From positions 1 through 64,000 of the forward strand of contig NZ_FNGV01000006.1 in NCBI RefSeq assembly GCF_900103215.1: a stretch of 64,000 bases of DNA, written 5' to 3'. Shown here piece by piece: positions 24,883-34,900 of the stretch. The stretch's first letter is position 1. Every line of letters begins with the position of its first letter. The DNA is from Kriegella aquimaris (lineage in GTDB: Bacteria; Bacteroidota; Bacteroidia; Flavobacteriales; Flavobacteriaceae). The notes beneath the pieces were generated by a model that saw nothing but the letters and a program-made list of their open reading frames with translations, had not been told where the DNA came from and ran no database searches. The translations under genes and the position numbers were made by a program.

Positions 24883-27800
24883 TTAATTTTGTTTTTCAAG
24901 ATTTTTGATTCTTATATTTCGGAACCATAGTTCGGCACCGTGGCCCAAGAAACCGATATGCCCTTTATTTCGCTGTAGCCCAGGATGTTCTTTGTGGTCT
25001 GCTGGTCCGTTTTTGGCAGCTTCTTTCATGTTGCCTTCTAGGATGACCGTGCCGTTCAAGGTTACCTTTACATCATCGCCCTTGACAACAACTTCTTGGG
25101 TGTTCCATTCACCAACAGGTTTTAGAAAACCTCTTTTGGCAGGAATGATTCCATAGACCGATCCATGATATTGGTAGGGTTTCAGGTTGGCATAAATGTC
25201 GGCAGTATTATCAAGAATTTGCAATTCTTTGCCCTCATAGGCGGCATCGCCTCCTAATGGTGCATGTATGCCAAGGCCATTATTCGCTCCCGGGGTCAAC
25301 TTGAACTCGAACCGGAATATAAAATCTGAAAATTCTTCGGCCGTAAATAAGTTGCCGTGACCTCCTTGTGAGGGGCGAACGGCTATCTCGCCATTTTCGA
25401 TTAGATAATCGGTTTTGTTACCGATCCAATAATCTAAATGTTCACCGCTGAACAAGGCCTTAAAACCTTCCTTTTGCTCTGATTCGGTCAATGAAGTTCC
25501 TTCGGGGGAGATTTCCCGCACATAGACATTTCTAAAGCCCAGGTCCTCACCGTGCGCTTGTAGCTCGATGGCCTCCTTCGGAAAAATAGATAGATTCCGG
25601 TCCCAATAATTCTCTAGAACAACATTATCGGTAACCAAAACGCCATTAAGGTGAACTGTAACCCGGTCGCCCACCATTTTAATATGAAAGGTGTTCCATT
25701 CATCGACTGGATTATCGGCTACCGTTAGTGGTTTGCTCTCGTGTTTTTGGTTGTTATAAAGTCCACCACTACCGACTTCGGCCCCTGAATCAACGCGTGC
25801 AATATCCCAAATTTGAACTTGTGGGGTACCTCTAAGATAAATACCGCTGTCACCGCCTTTGGTTATTTTCCAATCGACCAACATCTCAAAATCGCCATAA
25901 TCTTTAACGGTGCAAATGTTATTGTATCCATCCCCTTTAAAACCGATGACACCGTCTTTAATGAACCAATCACGCATCATTTGTTCGTTGGCCGCTTTTT
26001 GAGCCTTGGCTAATTTGCTTTTTGACATTTTGCCTCTGGCAATCGGATTCTCGACAAGTCCTTCCCATCCGGAAAAGTCAGTGCCATTAAATATCGAAAC
26101 AAATCCTTTTTCCTTGGGCATTTTATCTAAAAACTCCTTGACATCGATTTTGATATATTGGCTATCTTGACCGGTAAGGTTATTGACACTTCTAGAAACA
26201 ATGTCGCGAACGACCTCACCACTTAGGCCATTATTGACCCCTGGAGTAGGCAAAGCAATACGGATAGCGGCATTTGATGCCGTAGTTATCAATTCGCTAT
26301 CGTTCAAGAACTCGGACACAAAAATCAAGCTTAAAAATGTCTTGGTTCTCGATGCGGATTGAATTATTAGTTTCTTTTCGGATATAGATTGCGCAAATAG
26401 CATCAATTTTCGAACCAATAGTAATTTTTGTTCGTCAGGGTAATGCGATTTTGAAACTTTTGCCAAGTACCTTGTAAAAGCCTTTTCACGCTCTGCACTA
26501 TTGGTGGCGCTTTTTGCAGCATCGAACAAGAGCGGAATTGCTGCATTATTTTTCCACAGGGCCAACGCATCGGCTGCAGCTAACTTTTCCGCTTCATTAC
26601 CAGACTTCAACTGTTGCGATACGAGTTCAAGTGCGTTGTCAGAACTTAATGCCGCCAGTACCGGAGCCAATTTTGATTTGTCGGAAGCTTGATCGTAGGC
26701 TTGATAAATTTGACTTCCTTGGGCGCCTTTCGTTGCCTCTAGTACACTGATAATGGCTTTTTGAATGTTGCCGATATTCGTTTCGTCCGTTGCGGTGGAA
26801 AGCATCTTCGTAAGATCCACAATATTGTTCGGGCCTGAGATGGAAGGTAGCGCGGCATAAACCGACCGTTTTATATCTTCATTGCCATTGTCGGCCAATT
26901 CGGTAATGGTATTGTATTGCGATGTTGCATTTCGAGCGGCCAATACATCTACCAATACGACCTTTCCTTGCGTATTAGTCTTATCTAGATTGTCAGCCAA
27001 CGTTTGATTGTCTTCAGCACTGACAATTTTTAATAAACTTTGTTCCAGAGCAGTAAATTCTTCTGGTGAAGTAGCGGTATTTAAAGCTTGCAGTAAAACT
27101 GGAAACGCCTTGTCTTTTTCTTGATAGGCAAGGGCCTTAATTCCCGCTATGCGAACTTCTTTGTTTTTATCTGTTACGGCCTCTAAAACGCCCTTTTCAA
27201 AAACGGAAGCTTCGTTGCGATCTTCGAGCATTCCGATTAATAAGGCTTTGGTTTCTGGAGAAGCTTTTTTATAATACTTTATCCATTTTTCAACTTCTTC
27301 GGAAGACAAGTTTTCAGATGCGGCATCTAGAACTGAAGCAACGTATTTTTTGTCTGATTTTTTTGCCTCTTTAAGCAAGGTCTTATTAAACGAACTGCCT
27401 TCATTGGCCCGTAAAATATGTACTGCAGTAGATCTGAAATGCAATTGATCTTCAGCGCTGCAATTTTTTAGCATTAATCTGGCCACTTGTGAACTAAGGG
27501 CCTTATTACCTGTTTTGGCCAATTGATTGGCATAATGCGATAATGCGGATATCGACTTCGAGGCGTCTAATCTGTAGTTCGATGCCGCCGCTGCTTTTGT
27601 CAATGTTTCAAATGAATCGGGGCTGGCAATTTGAGCCAAGGCCATGAGCGCTTTTGCTTTTACTACGTTATTGCTATTTGAAGCATTCTCTTTTAATGCT
27701 CCTTCGGAAGGGGCATATTTTAATGCGCCAAGGGCATCGATAAATTCAGGAAGTTCTTTGCCGCTTGCATTTTTTGTACCATTAAAAATTGCTTTGGCAG

Positions 27801-28293
27801 CTTCAGATGTACCAATGTTGGTCAATGTGGCGATGGCAGGCTTATATAGTTGTTCATCGCTCAAATAATTACTAAGCGGAGTAACGCTGGCATTGCTTCC
27901 ACAATGCATCAACCGTCGTATCAAAAATGTTTTTACTTCTTTATCCGAAGCTTTTTCAAGCGCTTTGAGCAAAGCTTCTTCTACGACACCACCCGTAATG
28001 GTCGGTGTTTTTCCACCGCTATAGATGGCAACACTTTCGATGGCGTATCTTGCCGGGGTATCATTTCCACTTCCTAAAGGAACGAGTTTGTCGGAAAACT
28101 GAAGAATGCCCTCAGTTCCCAGACCGATGATTTCCTCCATCAACCTATCGGAATGTTTTAGGTCATTGGTTGGCAATTGGGCCAAAATATCGGCAACCTT
28201 GGTTTCCAAGGTTCTGTTGATTTGACCTGTGAGTATGTTAGAAGTACACAGTAATAAAAAAAGTGCACTAATTCTTATGATTGTTTTTTTCAT
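24883..28293 (-). CDS. HEAT-repeat protein with two DUF1080 (3-keto-disaccharide hydrolase) domains
   Basis: A protein of 1136 residues from the Met at 28293, which starts a signal peptide (MKKTIIRISALFLLLC); the frame extends to 28338, but that would overlap the upstream gene. About 30-720 is an alpha-helical HEAT/ARM-like array (for example VRIAGIKALAYQEKDKAFP). Two DUF1080 beta-jelly-rolls follow: 731-930 (FVSIFNGTDFSGWEG, GGDSGIYLRG, DEWNTFHI) and 943-1130 (FKALFSGEHLDYWIG, GANNGLGIHAP, GEWNTQEVVVKG). DUF1080 members include lyases/hydrolases that open 3-keto-glycosides. It lies 32 bp after a Gfo/Idh/MocA gene and 2 bp before the ThuA gene, a context that fits this reaction. The tandem may provide two specificities, or one binding copy. 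Confidence 0.88.
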   Translation of the reverse strand: MKKTIIRISALFLLLCTSNILTGQINRTLETKVADILAQLPTNDLKHSDRLMEEIIGLGTEGILQFSDKLVPLGSGNDTPARYAIESVAIYSGGKTPTITGGVVEEALLKALEKASDKEVKTFLIRRLMHCGSNASVTPLSNYLSDEQLYKPAIATLTNIGTSEAAKAIFNGTKNASGKELPEFIDALGALKYAPSEGALKENASNSNNVVKAKALMALAQIASPDSFETLTKAAAASNYRLDASKSISALSHYANQLAKTGNKALSSQVARLMLKNCSAEDQLHFRSTAVHILRANEGSSFNKTLLKEAKKSDKKYVASVLDAASENLSSEEVEKWIKYYKKASPETKALLIGMLEDRNEASVFEKGVLEAVTDKNKEVRIAGIKALAYQEKDKAFPVLLQALNTATSPEEFTALEQSLLKIVSAEDNQTLADNLDKTNTQGKVVLVDVLAARNATSQYNTITELADNGNEDIKRSVYAALPSISGPNNIVDLTKMLSTATDETNIGNIQKAIISVLEATKGAQGSQIYQAYDQASDKSKLAPVLAALSSDNALELVSQQLKSGNEAEKLAAADALALWKNNAAIPLLFDAAKSATNSAEREKAFTRYLAKVSKSHYPDEQKLLLVRKLMLFAQSISEKKLIIQSASRTKTFLSLIFVSEFLNDSELITTASNAAIRIALPTPGVNNGLSGEVVRDIVSRSVNNLTGQDSQYIKIDVKEFLDKMPKEKGFVSIFNGTDFSGWEGLVENPIARGKMSKSKLAKAQKAANEQMMRDWFIKDGVIGFKGDGYNNICTVKDYGDFEMLVDWKITKGGDSGIYLRGTPQVQIWDIARVDSGAEVGSGGLYNNQKHESKPLTVADNPVDEWNTFHIKMVGDRVTVHLNGVLVTDNVVLENYWDRNLSIFPKEAIELQAHGEDLGFRNVYVREISPEGTSLTESEQKEGFKALFSGEHLDYWIGNKTDYLIENGEIAVRPSQGGHGNLFTAEEFSDFIFRFEFKLTPGANNGLGIHAPLGGDAAYEGKELQILDNTADIYANLKPYQYHGSVYGIIPAKRGFLKPVGEWNTQEVVVKGDDVKVTLNGTVILEGNMKEAAKNGPADHKEHPGLQRNKGHIGFLGHGAELWFRNIRIKNLEKQN

Positions 28294-28325
28294 TTTCAAA
28301 TAATCGGTTGTTGAACTTCTTTTTA

Positions 28326-29594
28326 CTAATAGGCCCATGAAGAACGCATTGGTTGATCGATTAATCTATTCGCTTCCTCATCATTGATGAACTCTTGTTT
28401 TTCGGGGTCGAATTCCAAGGTTCTCCCCAGTCGCAATGCGATGATTCCCATGTTTACTACCGTTGCGGATCGATGCCCGTTTTCTTCGTTCAGTGCGAAT
28501 TTTTGACGTGTTTTTACCGATTCTGAAAAAACGGTTATTTGCTCTTCTGGATCGGGGAGGCTGTCGATCAATCCTTCTATATTCGGAATGGTCGATTTGA
28601 ATCCGTTAAAGATTTTGCCGTCGGGTCCTTCAATGTAGGCGGCATTTTTATCCTTGTTTTCACCATCAAGAATTATTTGACATCCATCGGCATAAGTGTA
28701 GGTAATTCGTCTCCAAGTACCAATAGCATCGTAATGCTGTTGCGGGGCATCGACTTCTACTTTTACGGGGCTATCATTGTCTTTTCCCAAAAAGTATTGT
28801 ACGGGGTCGATATAGTGTTGGCCCATATCGCCTAGTCCACCACCGTCATAATCCCAATAACCTCGAAAGGTAGAATGCACACGGTGCGGGTTGTATGGTT
28901 TTTCGGGAGCTGGCCCTAGCCACATATTATAATCCAATTCCGAAGGAACAGGTTGCGGACTAAGGTTTTCTTTTCCTACCCAGTAAAATTTCCAGTTAAA
29001 ACCGGTAATTCCACTAATAGTCACTTTTAGCGGCCAGCCCAAAGCTCCACTTTCAACAACCTTTTTTAGTTTTTTTACTGGGGTTCCCATGCCGTAGAAA
29101 TTATCCTTAAAACGGAACCATGTATTCAAGCGAAACATTTTGCCATGTAAATTCATGGCTTCGACCACTTTTTTGCCTTCTCCAATGGTTCTGGTCATCG
29201 GCTTTTCACACCAAACGTCCTTACCTGCTTCTGCAGCCATTATTGACATGAGACCGTGCCAATGGGGCGGGGTGGCGATATGTATAATATCAATATCTGG
29301 CCTGGCGAGCACATCTCGAAAATCTCGGTATCCTTTTACACTACTTCCAACCTTTTCCAAAGTACTCGATAGGTGATTGGCGTCGGCATCACATATGGCC
29401 AATAATTTTGTGCCTTCATATTCTAAATGGCCCTGTCCCATACCCCCAACACCAATTACTGCTTTGGTCAATTGGTCACTGGGCGGGATAAAGTTGACAC
29501 CTCCCATTACATGTCTAGGGATTATACTTATTCCTGCAGCTGCCACGATAGACTTTTTTACAAAGTCTCTACGGCCCGTCGATTTTTTATTCAT
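28326..29594 (-). CDS. Gfo/Idh/MocA oxidoreductase with Tat signal
   Basis: A protein of 422 residues. The N-terminus has a twin-arginine signal (GRRDFVKKSIVAAAGIS), so the folded enzyme with its bound cofactor is exported. The NAD(P)-binding Rossmann motif is VIGVGGMGQGH, and the family EKP motif is WCEKPMTRT. The C-terminal domain has the extended sheet, with GGGLGDMGQHYIDP providing the usual catalytic-region His. Exported members of this family oxidise sugars or glycosides, often at C3, and reoxidise their tightly bound cofactor with the next substrate or acceptor. It is the first gene of an operon with DUF1080 and ThuA genes, so a glycoside 3-dehydrogenase role is a fair inference. No promoter box was found in the 5' region. 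Confidence 0.9.
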   Translation of the reverse strand: MNKKSTGRRDFVKKSIVAAAGISIIPRHVMGGVNFIPPSDQLTKAVIGVGGMGQGHLEYEGTKLLAICDADANHLSSTLEKVGSSVKGYRDFRDVLARPDIDIIHIATPPHWHGLMSIMAAEAGKDVWCEKPMTRTIGEGKKVVEAMNLHGKMFRLNTWFRFKDNFYGMGTPVKKLKKVVESGALGWPLKVTISGITGFNWKFYWVGKENLSPQPVPSELDYNMWLGPAPEKPYNPHRVHSTFRGYWDYDGGGLGDMGQHYIDPVQYFLGKDNDSPVKVEVDAPQQHYDAIGTWRRITYTYADGCQIILDGENKDKNAAYIEGPDGKIFNGFKSTIPNIEGLIDSLPDPEEQITVFSESVKTRQKFALNEENGHRSATVVNMGIIALRLGRTLEFDPEKQEFINDEEANRLIDQPMRSSWAY

Positions 29595-29662
29595 AATAAC
29601 TGTGTTCTTAGATCCTCAATTTTTTTTGGCAATATAGGTATTGAATAGTCTATTTCAAATTG

Positions 29663-29697
29663 AAAAATGGCCGACTAAAATATAGCCGGCCATTTTT
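29663..29697. terminator. Hairpin A: bidirectional terminator-like hairpin
   Basis: ATGGCCGACTA (29667-29677) pairs with TAGCCGGCCAT (29683-29693) with one mismatch, around an AAATA loop. A-runs lie on one side and T-runs on the other, so it resembles an intrinsic terminator on both strands. It lies 69 bp upstream of the Gfo/Idh/MocA start. Its stem closely resembles hairpin B at 30152-30180. Confidence 0.65.
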
Positions 29698-30151
29698 AAA
29701 ACTAAACTAACTCAAAACAAACTAACTAAAATTATATGTTTCATTTTCTGCGAGAGCGGGGTGTAAAGTGATTCTTGCTCCATTGCGGGTAAAATGAATC
29801 TTATTTTTCATCATTGAAACTAGCTAGGCATCATCAAACTCTAACAATACCATTTTATTACATTTCGAAATTAGGTCTATTTTGTACTATTTTCTACTAT
29901 ATTTTAAGCAAAATATGATACTATTTTTGCATTAAATCTATTTTATATGATTTTGGGATGAATTTGGTAGTAGCCTAAGCTAAAATTGCTCCAAAAAATT
30001 AGGTTTAAATAAGTCGGCCTTGAGACAATTTAAAGGAACAGTTTAGTTTATCAACGACTTATCACTGCTGTTTGAATTTTAATCCAAAGTGTGGATAGCG
30101 GCTTTGAAACTTTGTGTCAACCATAAAGACAAAGAAGAAGGCGATAAAAAA
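29698..30151. other. Gene-free region between two matching hairpins
   Basis: 454 bases without an ORF of note. It holds three TACTAT repeats (29885, 29895, 29919), an inverted repeat GCAAAA (29908-29913) / TTTTGC (29925-29930), and a plus-strand TATTTTTG box (29922-29929). The promoter of the minus-strand operon must lie here or just below, but no CAAAnnTA (reversed -7 box) was seen. A small RNA ending at hairpin A is conceivable. Confidence 0.35.
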
Positions 30152-30180
30152 ATGGTCGGTTACTCTGTGTAGCCGACCAT
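30145..30180 (-). terminator. Hairpin B: terminator after susD
   Basis: ATGGTCGGTTA (30152-30162) pairs with TAGCCGACCAT (30170-30180), one G-T pair, around CTCTGTG. Read on the minus strand it is followed by a run of seven T, and it sits 24 bp after the susD stop. Good intrinsic terminator for susC-susD. Confidence 0.8.
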
Positions 30181-30203
30181 CTTATAAAGAGTGAATCTTG
30201 TTT

Positions 30204-31970
30204 TTAGTTTCCTCCGCTACCAATAGTGGGGTTGTTCAAATCCCACCATAACCGTTGTGAATTCAATGCATCAGGACTTTCGTCTCTTGGGCTGGTAAAC
30301 CCTTGGTCTGCATTGGCCTGTAGCCATTTTGCAACATTCAAGTCGCCAGGCTCTGGAGGTGGAATTCTCCTTGGGAACGGAATCTCAGGTGTATCGATAG
30401 GAGACCTTGCCAACAATGAAGATCCGTATTTAGGATATCCCGTACGCATGGAGAGAATCCATCCTTCATCCGGTAAGCGATAAAAATTAAGAAATTGTTG
30501 AATGTATACCTTCTCAAGGTCATCAACACCATTGAACTGAATAACGGGGTTAGACAAATAATCTGTCATTTCCGTTTCACTTATAGCTTGATAAGGGTAT
30601 TCTTTATTAGCAACCCGCAATATCAGATCTTGTTTTTCACCTAACATATTATAAGTTTGCAATGATGATGCAATACCTTTGGAATACCAGTCCGCGGCGT
30701 CCCCGGTCGCATACCCTTTAAGTATGAATTCCGACATCATAAAACATACCTCTGCATAAGACAACATGACATCTACATAGTTGCCTTCAGCTTGTGGCAG
30801 ACCACCATAGGTGTATCCACAATTTTGAAGTAACCTTCTATTATATTTTGACAACATTGTGGCATTGTTACCAACGGTATTCGGCTGGTCTTGATACAAA
30901 TAATAATCAGGAATGCCAATGTTCGGATCATTTCGGAAAGTAGGCAGACCGATATAACGGTATCCTAAAATATCTTCCCCGTCATCGGTAGTGTACAATA
31001 CAGCAGTATCATTGTCAATGTCTATTGCAGGTGAAATAGTAGCTGGGTCTTCAAAAGCATCAATGGTTTCTTGGGAATAGCCATTGGGTTCATAAAAGAT
31101 ACGAATTCTAGGGTCGGCCGTGGTCTTCATGAATTCTACCATGGGTTCTGCCGCCCACATAACGCCTTTCCATTCAAAATCAGCTCCCGCAGAACCTCGA
31201 TAGGTGCCCCCTAAGTCGATGGTCAATTGATCATCGTTACTTTCAAATAATCGACCATCTGAGGTTACACCAGCAATTATTTCACGGGCTTTGGTTTCAT
31301 TTTGGGTAAAAAGGCGTGTGGCAATTCTCAGTTTAACGGCGTTGGCCAATTTTATCCATTTGGCAACATCGCCTTGATAGGCTAAATCGCTTGAGGAAAA
31401 GTCAAAACTGCTCTCCACTTTCTCATCCATTTTCTGGATTGCATTGTTTAGTTCTACGACCAATTGATCCAAGATAGCCTCTTGTTTGTCGTAATTGGGG
31501 TCTAAAATTCCTTCCCTTCTGCCGTCGGAAGCTTGTGAATAAGGGACATCACCAAATTGATCCGTAACTCTAAGGGCAAAAAAGGCTTGTAAAATTTCTG
31601 ATGCTCCGACTAATTTCTGGTAAAACTTCTGCTCTTCTTCAGGAAGACTGGCTATCTGAACCCGCATTTCGTTCAGGTGATTCATGATAGTAACGTAAAA
31701 CGTTCCGTACTTACTGCCGGGTAAAATAGTGTTTATGTCACTATCGTTGGCTTTGCCCTGCACTAAATATTGGGCCCAAGTCATTTTTTGATGGTTCTCA
31801 TGATACCATTCGCCACCACCTTTATAGGTGACCATTTCTTTTTGGGCGTAGGTAAAAAGTGTCTCCGGGGGAGGAACACCTATATCTGGATCGGTATTCA
31901 AAGCAGCAAAATCTTCGTCGCAAGAGACGAGAAGTATGAAGCTTATTGCTAGGTATATAACTTTTTTCAT
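30204..31970 (-). CDS. SusD/RagB-family surface glycan-binding lipoprotein (SusD-like_2)
   Basis: A lipoprotein of 588 residues; lipobox LLVSC at about 12-16 (MKKVIYLAISFILLVSC). It opens DEDFAALNTDPD, then shows NEMRVQIASLPEEEQKF and ALRVTDQFGDVPYSQAS, the TPR-rich SusD-like_2 (PF12771) pattern, and a late LPDEGWILSMRTGYPKYGSS. SusD proteins form the lid of the SusC channel and capture oligosaccharides at the cell surface. It lies 16 bp after susC. Its specificity cannot be read from sequence, but the divergent enzyme set predicts a fucose-rich, sulfated ligand. It ends before hairpin B, which should terminate the pair. Confidence 0.92.
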   Translation of the reverse strand: MKKVIYLAISFILLVSCDEDFAALNTDPDIGVPPPETLFTYAQKEMVTYKGGGEWYHENHQKMTWAQYLVQGKANDSDINTILPGSKYGTFYVTIMNHLNEMRVQIASLPEEEQKFYQKLVGASEILQAFFALRVTDQFGDVPYSQASDGRREGILDPNYDKQEAILDQLVVELNNAIQKMDEKVESSFDFSSSDLAYQGDVAKWIKLANAVKLRIATRLFTQNETKAREIIAGVTSDGRLFESNDDQLTIDLGGTYRGSAGADFEWKGVMWAAEPMVEFMKTTADPRIRIFYEPNGYSQETIDAFEDPATISPAIDIDNDTAVLYTTDDGEDILGYRYIGLPTFRNDPNIGIPDYYLYQDQPNTVGNNATMLSKYNRRLLQNCGYTYGGLPQAEGNYVDVMLSYAEVCFMMSEFILKGYATGDAADWYSKGIASSLQTYNMLGEKQDLILRVANKEYPYQAISETEMTDYLSNPVIQFNGVDDLEKVYIQQFLNFYRLPDEGWILSMRTGYPKYGSSLLARSPIDTPEIPFPRRIPPPEPGDLNVAKWLQANADQGFTSPRDESPDALNSQRLWWDLNNPTIGSGGN

Positions 31971-31986
31971 GTTATTTTTTTTGTAA

Positions 31987-34900
31987 TTAGAAGTTGAGTT
32001 TTATGGCAAAGGACACGGACCTTACATAGGGTGAAGACTTTTGCTGTAACGGATTTGCCGCAGCGTTACTACTTAATGTCGGATTGATATTATCGGGTAA
32101 CGAATTGTACAAGAATCCTAAATCTCTTCCCGTTAGGGATAAAGAAGCGCTTCTGATCAATAGTTTATCGAGTATTTCGGAGGGAACGTCATAGGTTAGG
32201 GTTACCTCGCGCAAACCTACCCAACTGGAAGTGTAAACACCGGTTATCGGGGTTCCCGTACTTGCAGATGTCCATCGGTACACATAACCTGACCAATGTG
32301 TTGGTTCGACCAGACCTTGGTCGTAGGCTTGTTGATAGGTCATTCCCCCTACCTCTACTGATGATCTATTGTCCGCTGGCCCGGAAGTGACCGTAGCTCC
32401 GTCTGGGAAAACACCATTGGGGATATATCCATCTTCGTATGTTTTTCCAAAGAAATTCTGTCCCTGCCCTTCACTTGTCCATGTGATGCCACCTTGGGAA
32501 GCATCCCTATTGGGTAAAGAACTATTAAGAACCCCTTGGTGCAAGCCGTACCGTGCATCTGCTGAATAGATTTCTCCTCCAAATTTGGCATCCACTATAG
32601 CGCTTAGACGCAATCTCTTATAGCGGAAGGAAGTATTCATACCACCATACCAGTCAGCCTGCATATTCCCCATGACATATAGGGAATCTTTATTTTGAAT
32701 GCCAATAGGGTATGCCACAGACCAACCATTTCTGTTGGCCAATACCGGAATATCATGATTTTGTGTGTTTTCGCCATCGTAATAATCGTATCCCCTACGT
32801 GTTACCAGGTCGCCATAAGCGCCGCCTACATACGCATATGAAGCCGTTGCAGAGTTCGAATCGTCAGGGTTTCCGAAAAGCTGGAACTCGTTGATGCCCG
32901 GTGCCAATTCAATAATTTTGTCGCGGTTGCGGGTGTAGTTTCCTCCAATATCCCAGCCAAAATCTTCACCATCGACAACTACTAGATTAAGCGATGCTTC
33001 GATACCTTCATTTTGAAGATTACCGGCGTTGATCAATTGGCTTGAAATTCCTGATTCGGAGGGCACCTGTAAAGGTAATATCTGATTTTTGGTATTGTCT
33101 TTATAGTATGCCACATCAAGATTGATTCTGTTGTTCGCAAACCGTAAATCAATTCCTGTTTCGAATGAATACTTTTTCTCAGGTTTTAAGTCAAGGGGGA
33201 CAGCGGTGCTATTTTCAAATTTAAATGCGTTGATATCGGGGTTCGCATTGAAATTGTCGGCAACAAACCCTGTAGAAAGGCGGTAAGGATCGGTGTCGTT
33301 GCCCACAATGGCATAAGAACCCCTTAATTTGGCAAAGGAAATAAACTCGGGCAAAGCAAAGGTCTCACTGGCGACCCAAGCTAAACTTGCCGAAGGATAA
33401 AAATACGAGTTGTTGCCAGTACCGTCAGGATAGACCAACGCGGAAGACCAGTCATTTCTTGCCGTAAGACTCAAGTATAAATCTCGCTTATAGCTGGTGT
33501 TGAAAAAGGCGTATGCCGAGTTGATTTTTTTTCGAGGCCCAATTCCGCCATCACCATTAATGGGGTTTTTAGAGTTTTCAAGGGCAAAGAAATTCCTGAT
33601 TTTGAAACCACCGGAAGTGCTCCCATATTGACTCTGTTCTTTAGACGTCCAAAGTTCTCCGCCCAACAATAAATCCATTCGGAAGTCGTCATTAAGCTGT
33701 TTGTCAAAGAACAACTTGGCCGAAAAGCTATGTTGAAAGCGTTCGCCGTTGGCAAAATAGTAACCTCCGTTCAATCGATCTCTGTTGTCAGCGTATGTTT
33801 TGTCTTCTTGATTGTAGGTGTATTGATTTACGTTGCCTTCAAGGGTAGCCGTAATATTATTGGTAATAGTATAGTTTAATTTTATATTCGATATAAACGA
33901 ACCTTCGGTGCGTACGTTTTCGTCTTTTAGGGCGTGTGACCATATACGGCTCATTCGGGTGTAATTGTAGTTGTCACCAAAGGGATGTGGTACACCGCCA
34001 TCTACGTCAAGATAGTTATTTCGCCATTTGTTGACATCATAGTTTCTTGGAAAACCATCATGAAACCAATGTGAAAGTCCACCCGGATTCAATGGATTTT
34101 TTGCTTTTGACCTTGTGTAGTGCATTGCCGCGCTAATCGTTAGTTTGTCCTCGATTAAATCTTGCGACCCTTTAAAACTAATCGAGTTTTTGTCAAAATC
34201 GTTACCCAATTCAACCCCTGATTCTGAAAAGTTCGAATAGGAGAGTCGAAAGGTGCTCGTTTCACTACCCCCATCGATGGAAACATTGGTATTTCTAAGA
34301 AAGCCAGTGTTAAAATAATCTTGGTAGTTATTGGGTTGTGCTACCCAACGCGCCCGAGAACCATCATAGTCTATAATTTCTTGACCATTGAATCGTGGTC
34401 CCCAACTCGCCGCATGTTCTTCATATGAATCAAAAGCCATTGATGGAAGCCCCGTATCAAGGTCGTACGTGAAGAATTGACTAGTATCGTGGGAGTCATC
34501 ACGGGTTCTCGTATTGGGGCCGTTGGTTACAAAACTAAAACCACCAGCTGTCAAACCCGAACCGTATTGGTTTTGAAAATCGGGTGAGTCATATACCGTT
34601 CGTATACCCACTGTTTGATTAACGCTAACACCAAGACCTTTTCGTTTTGACCCCGATTTTGTAGTGACTATGACGACACCGTTCAGTGCACGGGATCCGT
34701 ACAATGCCGCTGCTGCCGCTCCCTTTAAAATAGAGAAGGTTTCGAAATCGTCCGGATTCAGGTTCTTTAGCTGGTTGCCCCAATCGGCACCTTGGTCCCC
34801 GCTAATGTCATTGTCTAAAATAACACCATCTACCACAAATATGGGTTGTGTGTTTTGATCAAAAGTAGAGTTGCCACGTACAGTGATTCGGGTGCCCCCA

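Noticed and set aside
28294-28338. Longer start of the DUF1080 protein
   Set aside because: It would overlap the preceding gene and place 15 polar residues before a clear signal peptide.
33471-33755. Long ORFs on the other frames of susC, and similar ones in the ThuA, DUF1080 and PUL enzyme genes
   Set aside because: They are shadows of strongly coding frames with no independent features.
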